Origin: Mesostigma viride
Taxonomy: Eukaryota > Streptophyta > Mesostigmatophyceae > Mesostigmatales > Mesostigmataceae
Assembly: GCA_009746045.1 (NCBI GenBank)
Contig: RPFO01000114.1
Location: 613,719-675,718 of the forward strand
Length of the DNA: 62,000 nt
Direction of reading: 5' to 3'
This document shows positions 9,501 to 17,433 of this stretch, in pieces (position 1 is the stretch's first letter; the number at the start of each line of letters is the position of its first letter). Below the pieces are notes generated by a model. The model searched no databases, was not told the origin of the DNA, and saw nothing but the letters and a program-made list of their open reading frames with translations. The translations under genes were made by a program, and so were the position numbers.

Positions 9501-12204
9501 GTTCATCGCCGAGTGCCGCCTGACCAGAGACTTTTGGCGGGTGGTCGTCACGGCCACGAGGGCGATCATTCTCACGCTGAGGGACCTTCCGCCGGCTAAA
9601 AGGAAAGTGGTCGACCAGAAGGACTGGAAGTTCCCGAGAGGGGTGCTCGCTTCCCACCCCCGTCATTTGTATGACGATTTGGGTGTGAAGACCAAACATC
9701 TGCTGGGTGTGCCAGTGGAGGCGGCGGCGGAGGTCGAGAAGGAGGTCGAGGAGGCGTCGGAGGAGGGGACTGCCAAGGCCAAGAAGGGGTGGCGGGACAG
9801 GCTGGAAGCCTTTAGCTATTGGGACGGGGTGAAGAAGGGACCCGACTGGATCGTATACAGGACAATGACATGGAAGGAAAACGAAAAAAGAAAGGATCTG
9901 GTGGTGACGAAGGTGGTGGACGAGTTGTACACGGGGTCTGAAGACCTTCCTGGGACGCTGAAGGACCAGGCGTTTGCTGTGCTGGACCTGACAGCTGACA
10001 GCAACGAGAAGTGGAGGAACCTGCACAAGTGGGAGCCAGACTGTATTCCGGTCGACAGCAAGATTCCCTTACCCTCCTCGCATTTGAGCATTGCCGCGTG
10101 GGATATGGTTGACCAGATCACCAAGGCCCTGTTGAAGGGACCCTCCAGAGTTCTGCTGGTGTTCGGGTTACCCGCCCATATCCGCCGGTGGAAGCGCCTG
10201 GTCCGACTTATCAAATATCGGCTTGAGGACGATGGGTGGTCAGACGTCGACATGGTTTTTGACGACGAAGACGACGGGGATGATCTTTCGGATGATGATG
10301 ATGATGATGAGTCGGAGAAGGAAGAGGGGGAGGGGGAAGAGGGGGAGGGGGATGAGGCTGAGGGGCACCCGCCCGGGGTGGGTGGGGGCAGGCGGAGGGG
10401 GAGAAAGGGGATGGCGAGGAGGAGAAAGGGGATGGCCAGGAGGAGAGGGACGGGGGAGGAGATGGAAGGGGAGGGAAAAAGCGCAGTCGGGGTGATGGAG
10501 GCTCGCGGGAGGAGACAATGGGGGGGATGAAGACAACAGGGGGGAGGTAAGCGCCAGCGTGCTGGTGAAGGAGACTCGAGGCCTGTCGTTGGAAACGCCG
10601 GCGGGCGTATCTGTGACGAGGGGGATCGCCAGCGGGAGGGAGGCTCGCGGCCTGTTACTGGAAACGCCGGCGGGCGTATCTGTGATGAGGAGGGGGATCG
10701 CCAGCAGGAAGGAGGCTCGCGGCCTGTTACTGGAAACGCCGGCGGGCGTATCTGTGATGAGGAGGGGGATCGCCAGCAGGAAGGAGGCTCGCAGCCTGTT
10801 ACTGGTAACGCCGGCGGGCGTATCTGTGATGAGGATGGGGATCGCCAGCAGGAAGCAGGCTCGCGGCCTGTTACTGGTAGCGCCGGCGGGCGTTCCCGAT
10901 TTACGGGAGGCGGTCGTGTCCGACAGATGGGAATGAGGCCTCGTCAGGATTCATGGGGACCCCCGGTTGAGGGGACCCCCGCCCTCGCCTCGGTTTCTTT
11001 GGGTCTGGGTGACGATCCCGTACCGTCGTCAGGAAGGACGGTTGTGATGACTTTGCCCCCCCGCTCGACGGGGATGGAGCAATGCCCGAACACGATACTG
11101 CTGAATGAGGATGACGATCCGGAGCCGTCGGCTGACACGGATTTTGTTGCGAGCACCCCACTGCAGAAGAGGGTATTGGAGGCTCGTAACGTGGAGGGTC
11201 CGCCGAAAGTCTCAGGTGGAGGGCCGGCGTTTGCCGGATTGATGCGCCCGACTGAGGTGGTCGATGTTGAGGCGCCGCCAGGGACATCGACCGCACCGTT
11301 GACCGCATTGACGGATATCTTCGATCGACCAAGGATGCCCTTCCACGCTCCAACGGTACATTCGGCCGGTAAATTTCATTTTCAATAAACGAGTTTTATA
11401 AGTACCTTAATATATTTCTACATAAGTTTTTTTGCATCAGTCCATGGCTTCATTGATTTCTCACACGACCCTTCCGTATTCATGTTAATTGGCATGTGCT
11501 TACGTGCAGGGAAAGGCGAAGAAGAAACTCCAGTTCGGTTTCCCCGTGGATCCGCGTCTGGGACTGTGTCCAGAGAGGCCGGCCGTGTTGTTGGCCAGGC
11601 CGCGGTCGGCGAACCAGTTGCACAACCGGGGGCGGGAGGGGACGAGCTCCCACCCAACGCACCAACTCACGCACCAGCCTTACCGTGCGGTCAGCCAGAA
11701 AAAACGTACGAAGAGTTGATGGCAGAGGCGGCGGCTGCGCAGGGGCAGAAGGCAAAACGTCGGGGAGGGGGCAGGCGAGGGGCGGGGCAGGAGACGGAGG
11801 GTGCCGACGAACCTGCACAGCCGCAGAAGGGTGGTGGTCAGGGCAGAGATGCGACGGCCGAAAACCGAATCAGGGACGTTCGGCCGGACGTCCGGATGCG
11901 CTTTATGGATGGCGCGAAACTGAGTCGCGGAGGTTGGAGTTCGAAATGGGTAGACGAGGTGTGCATAAACTGGGAGCACAAGTACCCCAAGAAGGAAGAT
12001 TTTCCGCTCTTTGGCACCCTCCTGGGCAAAGAGAGGGAGAAGGTGGTGTTCAGATGGTTTGATGAAGGGCACGACCTCGGTTGGAGTAATGAGTGCGAGC
12101 AAAAGTTTCGTTTCCCTCTGAAGTTCGCTAGAGAACATGTTACTCTCCTGAAGGAAGGCGCCAGCTGGGACAACATTCCTTCATATCGACCTGGCAAGCG
12201 ATGA
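3335..12204 (+). CDS. Large unrecognised multi-exon gene, copy A (whole locus)
   Basis: Eleven coding exons can be joined through GT..AG introns. Proposed limits are 3335-3502, 3633-3806, 4262-4951, 5220-5884, 6006-6062, 6189-6269, 6394-6900, 7324-8510, 8767-10546, 10927-11368 and 11510-12204. Where an exon is unbroken in either copy its length is a multiple of three, so introns are phase 0, except the last, whose 442 and 695 nt exons match in phase 1. The exception is the junction before exon 10, where exon 9 and exon 10 do not match in phase. This regularity is the main reason to treat the locus as one gene of about 2,160 codons. The product has a Cys/His finger near the N terminus, long hydrophilic linkers, two alpha/beta blocks in exons 8 and 9, an acidic stretch and basic patches. 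Copy A is interrupted in exons 4 and 8. An alternative is a row of shorter genes, since exons 3, 4 and 10 begin with ATG right after the acceptor. Confidence 0.5.
3633..3836 (+). CDS. Exon 2 of the large gene
   Basis: The exon starts after TTCGCGCAG with GAAATGG and is hydrophilic, with a basic cluster PKRQR. The donor AAG|GTTTCA at 3807 yields 58 codons in phase 0; without splicing the frame stops at TAG 3834. The sequence is identical in copy B. No family is recognised. Confidence 0.45.
   Translation, partial: EMVEVEESSPKRQRTDTVRQNGRSLPLYIKKIVEDYWLASDSTPRPSPVIPDSVKVWKVSAHQSHIE
3837..4261 (+). other. Intron 2 with three motif copies
   Basis: AT-rich intronic sequence carrying the recurrent motif at 3870 (GTTGCGCCTTGGGGCGTTTC), 3987 (GTTGCGACCGCCGGCGTTTC) and 4127 (GTTGCGCCCCAGGGCGTTTC), all in gene orientation. 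The centre varies while the GTTGCG and GCGTTTCT flanks are kept. The acceptor is GGTTTTGCAG. Confidence 0.75.
4262..4951 (+). CDS. Exon 3: Cys/His finger and helical region
   Basis: The exon has 230 codons, beginning ATG directly after TTTTGCAG and ending TTG|GTAACC. C29, C34, C45 and H48 give C-x4-C-x10-C-x2-H, the core FGLCGEH being typical of short nucleic-acid-binding Cys/His modules. An amphipathic helical stretch follows (about residues 49-66), then an acidic segment with MDDDKED, and a basic C-terminal part. The frame is open in both copies. If not spliced it stops at TGA 4994, giving 244 aa. Role is unknown; nucleic-acid or protein binding is inferred from the finger alone. Confidence 0.6.
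4952..5219 (+). other. Intron 3 with two motif variants
   Basis: Motif copies at 5037 (GTTGCGACGGCGGTCGCATC) and 5150 (GTTGCGACGTGGGGCGCATC) replace the usual GTTTC end with GCATC. The acceptor is TTGTTGCAG, the same as in the leader segments. Confidence 0.7.
5220..5884 (+). pseudogene. Exon 4, broken in copy A
   Basis: The matching exon of copy B (35878-36549) is one open frame of 224 codons. In A the frame is lost near 5270 (one base short after CCCCTAGGG), again near 5453 (AGCGGTTCAG against AGCGGTCTCAG) and near 5568 (two A short), and one GAA codon is missing near 5836. The product would be a Pro/Ala/Gln-rich linker with a central helical part and an Arg/Gly-rich patch near the end. Indels in A could be real decay or assembly error. 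Confidence 0.65.
6006..6269 (+). CDS. Exons 5 and 6 (57 and 81 nt)
   Basis: Two small exons, 6006-6062 (19 codons) and 6189-6269 (27 codons), lie between clear acceptors (TTCGCAG, TTTTTTACAG) and donors (CAG|GTACAT, AGG|GTAAGT). Both are multiples of three and are conserved in copy B (36670-36726, 36854-36934). They encode Gly/Ser/Glu/Arg-rich linker. The two flanking short introns, 5885-6005 and 6063-6188, are the ones that lack the recurrent motif. Confidence 0.55.
6394..6900 (+). CDS. Exon 7, helical basic segment
   Basis: The exon has 169 codons between CTTGCAG and GAG|GTAAGT and is open in both copies. After a Gly-rich start the sequence is strongly helical and charged, ending in a Lys/Ala-rich tail (about residues 140-165). 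The spacing suggests a helical bundle, but I recognise no family. The preceding intron has one motif copy at 6325. Confidence 0.55.
6901..7323 (+). repeat. Intron 7 built of three ~142-bp tandem units
   Basis: Units begin at the donor (6901), at 7043 and at 7185. Each repeats the last bases of exon 7 (GAGGGGAATGAG), the donor region, CTACCTCTGTTGTGAGGGG and one motif copy (6958, 7096, 7242). The second unit has CC in place of the donor GT; the third keeps GTAAGT. Copy B has four units. Confidence 0.85.
7324..8510 (+). CDS. Exon 8, alpha/beta region with DGNH motif
   Basis: The exon starts after CACTGCAG and ends AAG|GTAAGC. Its length in A (1187 nt) is one base short of phase 0; comparison with B places the loss at 8062 (CACCAGG against CACCAAGG), splitting it into two open parts. 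Visible features are a Lys/Gly-rich tract near residue 60, an acidic DDDD stretch, helices, and at about residue 298 the sequence CGFLVLDGNHFTTLI. DGNH followed by a helix recalls the DGxHR core of ParB/sulfiredoxin-like domains, but Phe replaces Arg and no other ParB motif is clear, so this is a weak hypothesis. Confidence 0.5.
8511..8766 (+). other. Intron 8 with three closely spaced motifs
   Basis: The motif occurs at 8520, 8590 and 8657, each followed by a similar ~50-bp stretch (TATAAGTGGTTTTC..., TATAAGGGGTTTTC..., GTCAGTCGTATTC...), so this intron too is a short tandem array with a period of 67 to 70 bp. The acceptor is GGCGATGCAG. Confidence 0.8.
8767..10546 (+). CDS. Exon 9, large alpha/beta region with acidic tail
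   Basis: The frame is open for about 588 codons from the acceptor to 10530. Helices dominate the first 150 residues. Around residues 400-470 the order beta (AVLDLTADS), loop, helix, beta (VLLVFGLPAHI) recalls the end of a Rossmann-type methyltransferase fold, but there is no DPPY/NPPY motif, so I do not assign it. Residues about 497-530 are mainly Asp/Glu, followed by a Gly/Glu/Arg stretch encoded by pure purine sequence. The donor is GGGAG|GTAAGC. In the terminal ~25 codons another frame reads GKKRSRGDGG, which looks more protein-like, so an indel in the purine tract is likely. Confidence 0.5.
10547..10926 (+). repeat. Intronic 69/72-bp minisatellite carrying the motif
   Basis: Five units start at about 10591, 10660, 10732, 10804 and 10876. 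Each holds ACGCCGGCGGGCGTATCTGT, a relative of the recurrent motif, then GATCGCCAGCAGGAAGGAGG. Three spacings are 72 bp and one 69, all multiples of three, and the array is open in the frame that continues exon 9's GAG donor codon, each unit encoding about 24 residues around TPAGVSV. The gypsy-type element of copy B is inserted just after this array. Confidence 0.85.
10927..11368 (+). CDS. Exon 10
   Basis: The exon starts ATG after CCGACAG and ends GCCG|GTAAAT (phase 1). It encodes a Pro/Thr/Asp-rich, probably disordered stretch of 147 codons. The same exon in copy B (52623-53064) differs by very few bases. Without splicing the frame ends at TAA 11386. Confidence 0.5.
11510..12204 (+). CDS. 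Exon 11, C-terminal domain
   Basis: The acceptor TTACGTGCAG is followed by 231 codons and a TGA. The first half is Gly/Glu/Gln/Arg-rich linker with basic KAKRRGGGRR. The last ~95 residues look folded: Trp-rich, with GGWSSKWVDEV, WEHKYP, VVFRWFDEG and DLGWSNECEQK, ending in a basic tail. I know no matching family. This is the best conserved part between copies, with one visible change near 11632. Confidence 0.6.
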
Positions 12205-12768
12205 TGGGCGAGGACTTTGCACGAAATCGCGTTTTGCACGTAATTGCCCACCGCAACGTGGAGAAATGCAGATGTACATAGTAGTTGGATCAGTTACCGT
12301 GACTTTGGGCAGTTTAGTACTTAGTTGGGGTGACGTGTCCAATGTATATATGGTGGGGCGCGTCCAAGGGGGTCCACGCTGATTGAGCACTTGCATGTGT
12401 TCTTTCAACATATTCGGACATGTATGAAATGAATAAATTGTTTGGACGATTGCAAATTGATTGATTGAAGAATGAGATACCATTATTAATTGAAAAATGT
12501 AAAACCTCATTGTGAATTTGTACTTCAAACTTTCACATGCATGCCCCAAATTGTGCATTTGTGCAGGTTTTAATTATGAGAAGTAGCATTTCTCTACAAA
12601 TATTGAGAAATTTAGGGGCACTTGGGGTTGTTGGCCATGTTCATTCATGATAAAATGGACTTTTTATGCTGTAACATCATCTTCCACTAGTCCAAAACGC
12701 TGCTTTCATGACGTCAAAAGTACCAGCAATGGCCCTAGGTTGGAGCAGTAGATGTTGGGGACGCCCGG
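12205..12768. other. 3' flank, no gene recognised
   Basis: AT-rich sequence following the stop codon, shared with copy B (55812-56375). It probably contains the 3' UTR and polyadenylation site. No coding frame stands out. Confidence 0.5.
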
Positions 12769-12826
12769 GATTAAAAGCACGTTCGGTGCTCCGTGACCCC
12801 CCAACAGGGGCACGTGTTTCATTCAT
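12769..12826 (+). mobile_element. LINE 3'-end fragment at the copy A border
   Basis: TTAAAAGCACGTTCGGTGCT followed by CCGTGACCCCCCAACAGGGG and CACGTG matches the LINE 3' ends at 25360-25434 and, inverted, 57181-57240. The tail is degenerate (TTTCATTCATT). Copy A and copy B sequences diverge here. Confidence 0.6.
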
Positions 12827-13470
12827 TGCCAGAGGGCTCCCCTTCTTGAGTGTCCAAGACACTCACAGCACATTAGAGTCGAGATTGACCGTGGGTAAGG
12901 AGTGTGTTTCTTTAATGGTCTTGAAAAGAATAATACAATAAGAACATCAGGCAGTGATCTCCATTTGGTTTTGGAATATTTCATATAAATACTTGCGACA
13001 TGAAAGTCGTAGGAACACATCTTCTACCTGCATGTTTTTCCTGGGATGCCTTTCGGTCCCGATAACTTTTGTTACAGGCCATGGCAAGGGATCATTCCCA
13101 AGCCAGGCTGATGAAATCGCACGAGGGCGAGCCTAACTGACCGCCAACAGACTCATAAAACAGTAGTGGCCACACTGCAGCTGGAGGGCCAAGCCATGAC
13201 GGGGCCTCGACGTGCAAAAAGTTAGCATATGTAATATACAAAAATGCCCAGCTGCCATTAGACACCAAACACAGGGATGCAAACAACAGCAAGCAGGCCC
13301 CAGCGAAGGGCAATAATGAGCTCTTCGTAAGGCTTCGCCAGCACGCCGCCGCTGCACCCAGCCCTATGCTGTTACAACCCAACACCTTATTCCTGTCCCA
13401 TGGTCCGATTCCAAAGCTTCTTCCAGTAACTTGCATTCTTTCCACCGCTTCCCCACTCGTTCCTGCCATA
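12827..13470. other. Probable 3' region of the M23 gene, nothing else seen
   Basis: Unique sequence with no convincing frame. It lies downstream of the stop codon of the minus-strand peptidase gene and probably includes its 3' UTR. Confidence 0.4.
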
Positions 13471-13674
13471 TTAATGCAGGTCATGGCAGAAAAGGGACGG
13501 ATCCACCGGCTTCCCACTGGGGTCACGGATTTCCCAGTGTAGGTGGGGCCCCGTGACGCGGCCGCTGCACCCCACGGTGGCGATGCACTCGCCCCGCTCC
13601 ACCTTGTCTCCCACGCGGGGGAAGATCCTCTGGCTGTGCGCATAGAGCGTCTGCCAGCCATCCGAGTGTGTCAC
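13471..13674 (-). CDS. M23 gene, last exon
   Basis: The exon encodes VTHSDGWQTLYAHS through GPHLHWEIRD to a TAA stop, with the H-x-H zinc motif and the conserved YAH histidine. The acceptor CCACCAG precedes GTGACACACTC. Confidence 0.75.
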   Translation of the reverse strand: MTHSDGWQTLYAHSQRIFPRVGDKVERGECIATVGCSGRVTGPHLHWEIRDPSGKPVDPSLFCHDLH

Positions 13675-13998
13675 CTGGTGGGCACAGTTAAGGTGCACAG
13701 AGCCGCGTCGTCAGAAAATCGATTGCTTAGCACGTGAAGAGGGGCAGGGAAGACAGTTTCGTTGAACACCATGTGTGTAACGTGACGAAGGAGGCCACCT
13801 GCGCCCATAGGGGACGTGCTGGTCCATATGTATCCCAGTATAGACATGGGACACACCATCCTCGAACCCCAAACTGCAGCGTACATAAGGCGCACAGTTA
13901 AAATTAATGTAAACGTAAACATCACAAGTGCATGCGCAAAAGCTAACTGACAGCGGATATGCATGTTGGCCATGCTTGGAGAGTTCACAGCCACTGAC

Positions 13999-14101
13999 CT
14001 CGACAATGTGACCATATCCTCGTGGCTCGTACGCCGCGTACGTCACCGTCCCTGAATCGGCCGCCAGGATCGGTGCCCCCATGGGTGCCGCAAGGTCAAC
14101 C
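13999..14101 (-). CDS. M23 gene, middle exon
   Basis: The exon carries VDLAAPMGAPILAADSG and GYGHIVE, including the first zinc-ligand Asp. It enters in the middle of the Gly codon that the upstream exon's GG supplies and ends GAG|GTCAGT. Confidence 0.75.
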
Positions 14102-15745
14102 CTGCACGGCCAAGAGGCATCACGCAGGGAAAAGGGCCATGCATGACAGGTATGAGTAAAGGGGCTCAGTACCGGACAGAGACACCGGCTGGTATATGTG
14201 TGAAAGAACTTCTCACGCTGACGTCACACATGTGCATCACCAGCACACCACTCCTACAGTCCCTTCTAACCGCCAATGCTCACCGGCAATCATGCAAAAC
14301 AAATCATGAAAATAGCATAGAAAGCAGGTACTTCTACATGAAGACTCTTAGGGTCAGTGCCCGGGCTGTGCGAAGTACTGTGGATGAGAGAGTACTGGCT
14401 CCCAGGGGACTGGTAAGGAATATGTCAAACAAATGACCCAAAGACTAAGAAGTGGTAGGGGCACCACGGTTGATGCAGTGGAGATGAGCACCTACAACAC
14501 TTTGAGCTCAAAGAATAGGGGCATGCTGGGGACTGCAATGCGTGTCATGTGCGCAGATGGCAAGTAACAAACAGTAACCACAGGGTGAGGACATGGGTGC
14601 AGTAGGGTAGGCTGTACTGTAGAAGCATCAGAAATGACACCAAACCCTTGTGCCCTGGCTGGCACCATCGTGTGCAGGACATGCGGAGATTTGCCTGGCG
14701 GCTGTCATAGTGAACCGAGGGCCCATGCAGTTGAGGCACTTATGACATGGCTTGCTCCTAGCTATTTCATGCTAGTTACACATTGCACAAATTAGCATGG
14801 CCGGAGTATCTGTCAACAAGTGCCAGTGTCTTCATGCCCATAATGGCATGGGCACAAGTCACATGTGGCCGTTATATGCGCAATGGCATTCATACACTCT
14901 CGCGCACTGCAGCCATCACAATGACCTTGACTTCATATTACCCATCCCTGTTATCCACAAGATTCACCGATGGCCCCAACATTCAAGTAGATAAGCAGTG
15001 TGCCAAGTTTAGATAAGCAGTGTGCCAAGTTTATTAAAGGGGAGGGGACATGCCTAGCACCGAAAAAGTGAGCATATTCAACATCAATTCTAATGCATTT
15101 GAGAACATACAATGATGATACGGGACCATAAATAAGATGTTTAGGCATTTATACCACCGCTACTACTACCAACCATAAACCAGGATCACACAAAAGTAGA
15201 AAACGACGCTATTTTAGTTGCATCTTCCCTGGGATAATGGGCACAACAATTGCGACCAAAGCTAAAAATTCCCATATATTTGCCCCATAAAAAAAGTCTG
15301 GGTTTGACCACTGGACAAGCATGTTTACAACCATTAATGGATTTTCCCGCAAAAACGGGTAGTGTACCCCTTGGAAAGTCTAGCAAATCAATGTCACATC
15401 GCATCATGCACCACCACATAGAATCAAATACTACGGGTGGGGGGACATGCTGTCCCAAGTTTTCAGGCCATTCTCAAAGTGAAGCTCCAGTTGATGGATG
15501 TCTTAGTTGAAAACGTCTGTTCTATTTTTTGCTCAGCACAGGTGGATGGTTCGGAGTCGTGCTCCAACCAATGGTGGAATAACTTGTCAAAGATGACACA
15601 GGAGTCCTCAATCATTACTGACCACTGTCCCGTTGTACTAGGATGAGTATTCGATGATGGCGACATTTTTTAGGCGAAAGGTGTTCTACCTGGTCCCAGC
15701 CCCTTACTGCACACACACGATGAGCAAGGGTTAGCGGCTGCTTAC

Positions 15746-15869
15746 CCATTATGGAAGCGCCCCAGCGGCTGCCAAACCCAGAACTGACGACCCATTGTTT
15801 TTCTACAGGCCGGATGAAGCCGCTTGGCCACACTTTTGATGCTTGTCTCACTCGTCTGACCTCGCGCTC
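15746..15869 (-). pseudogene. M23 gene, upstream exon with frameshift
   Basis: The frame from the acceptor gives RPVEKQWVVSSGFGSRWG, the usual M23 entry strand. The following FHNG with the zinc-binding His is one frame away. The exon ends CATAATGG|GTAAGC. Confidence 0.65.
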
Positions 15870-16045
15870 CTGTGAAACACAGGTGGCGGGAAAAAGGGGA
15901 GGTCCAGGATTAGCCAACGTCCAATCAGAGTTTTTTTTGGAAATCCTTTAGTAAACATGGGGACCGGCTAGAACGGTGCTGCATTGGAACTCCCACTGCA
16001 AACGACGTCTCTACTTCTTCGCTATGCAGGCATGCTTACCCAATC

Positions 16046-16323
16046 TGACACAGGTTCTGCCGGAATGAAAGAGCGGATGGTTCTCGATGAACCGTAAAAT
16101 ACAGCAGCAGTAGAGGCGAACTGGCTTGATTGGCTGGCCGGTGATCGTGGTCGCAGCTATCAGCAGAGCAAAATGGACGCAATGCCATCACCCTTCCAGC
16201 CGTGTTCTCCAACTCCTGTCGTAGCCATCCTACAAACCCACTGCCCGATCCATTTTTGATGCACCTTACCCTGGTCTTGCACTCAGGAAAACGCTGTTCG
16301 AATGGATTACGAAATACTACCAT
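16046..16323 (-). CDS. Possible first exon of the M23 gene
   Basis: An open frame begins with ATG at 16323 and runs to a GTAAGC donor at about 16045. It lies 176 bp upstream of the M23 exon. No domain is recognised and there is no clear signal peptide. Linking it to the peptidase is a guess from position and donor. Confidence 0.25.
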
Positions 16324-17433
16324 CTCCGTATGAGCAGCAATATCGCCAGATAAAATGTGCGTGACGAGGCAAGGTGTGTAGAACGCTCAAAGTAACATGT
16401 TGTCTTGATTTCCAATTCCATATGCCTTGCCGCTTTAACGAAAAGACGTTTCGCGCCTCGCGCACATCGCCTTCGGACTGTCCCAACCGAGGCTCGCGAG
16501 TTGCCTAGCTAGTGCACAACCAGCTTTCCACGAGCTATTAAATTAAAAATAAGAGGCAGCCGGCAGAAAATGTCAAGTCCTCAATGGAGTAAGGAAAATG
16601 CCAGCCTGGTGGGAAGCAACGACGTCACACCGGGGATCATCGCAGCATGAAGAAGGGCGATAACTTCGCCGGGCAGCGCACACGAGGTCAAAGGGCGGGC
16701 CGGGAATATACACGCGGGGGGCGGTTGGGGTGAGATATGCTCGACCTGACCACCGCACGCGTGCGTTTTTTTTTCATTCACGCTACGCTGCAAGGTCAAC
16801 CAATCCTGATACATCTTAGCCTACTTGGCGCCGTAGTAATGTCCGCTTTCGAGATCCCGGCTTGTGGTGTGCGCGGAAAGGAGCAGGACGGCTTAGTAGG
16901 CTTGCAGGTTAAAACTTAAATATCCGCGTCCTGTTTGAAGAGGTCTCCAGCCGCCACGTTTGCACCAGGGTCGATCGCTCTTGATAATCTTCTAGTTGAT
17001 CTGATGTCTACTTGCCAGCAAGAGACTTGCGGAATCCACTCTGAAAATTACTGTAGTCAGAAGTAGTAATATAATGCCCCTGAAACTTTGGCTGAACCAT
17101 TTGGCGCGCATAGCTGCAAACTCCAGTTCGAATTTGGCGCCATGCAGACTTATCCGTCCACGTGGCAAAGTAAAAAATTCGGCAGGTGGCGTCAGTCCTG
17201 AATCCTGAACCTGCCAGAGCCGTTCCGGCACCTGCTTTGCTTGGCTGAGCTTGGCCGCGAAGGAACCAGCGCGCACTGCTGAACAGCGTTGATACCCCTT
17301 GTGGACGTCATACCGGATTTAGTGCGCACGTGTGCGCGAGTTGCGTCCATGCTCGTCCATGCTGCCGGCTGGATTTACTGCTGGAATCCCGGTGAATTTC
17401 ATTTTCATGTCCACATCGGGTGGGCGCGCGGGC
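16324..17433. other. No gene recognised
   Basis: Unique sequence with only short frames on both strands. It may hold the promoter region of the M23 gene. Confidence 0.4.

Larger units (their letters stand above)
1..12768 (+). repeat. Segmental duplication, copy A
   Basis: This block recurs almost base for base from about 30662 to 56375, with an offset of about 660 to 661 over 30,000 at the start. The shared sequence begins in a TC microsatellite at the left edge and ends near 12768, where A runs into a LINE 3' end and B into LINE ORF1 sequence. Copy A lacks the three transposon insertions of copy B and so serves as the empty-site reference. Differences are scattered substitutions and small indels, many in G or A runs. 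Whether it is a true tandem duplication or two alleles placed end to end by the assembler cannot be decided from sequence alone. Confidence 0.95.
13471..15869 (-). pseudogene. M23 (LytM-type) metallopeptidase gene with a probable one-base frameshift
   Basis: Three minus-strand exons join well: 15869-15746, 14101-13999 and 13674-13471. Acceptors are TTTCACAG, CCGTGCAG and GCCCACCAG; donors are GTAAGC and GTCAGT. The product reads through the hallmark M23 elements: SSGFGSRWG, RFHNG joined to VDLAAPMGAPI (HxxxD zinc ligands), GTV, YAHS and GPHLHWE (HxH zinc ligand). In M23 enzymes these bind zinc and cleave glycine-containing or peptidoglycan peptide bonds. SGFGSRWG and RFHNG lie in different frames, separated at a run of four C (15760-15763, plus strand), so one base appears missing. 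This could be an early pseudogene or a homopolymer error. A further exon at 16046-16323 may precede it. Confidence 0.75.
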
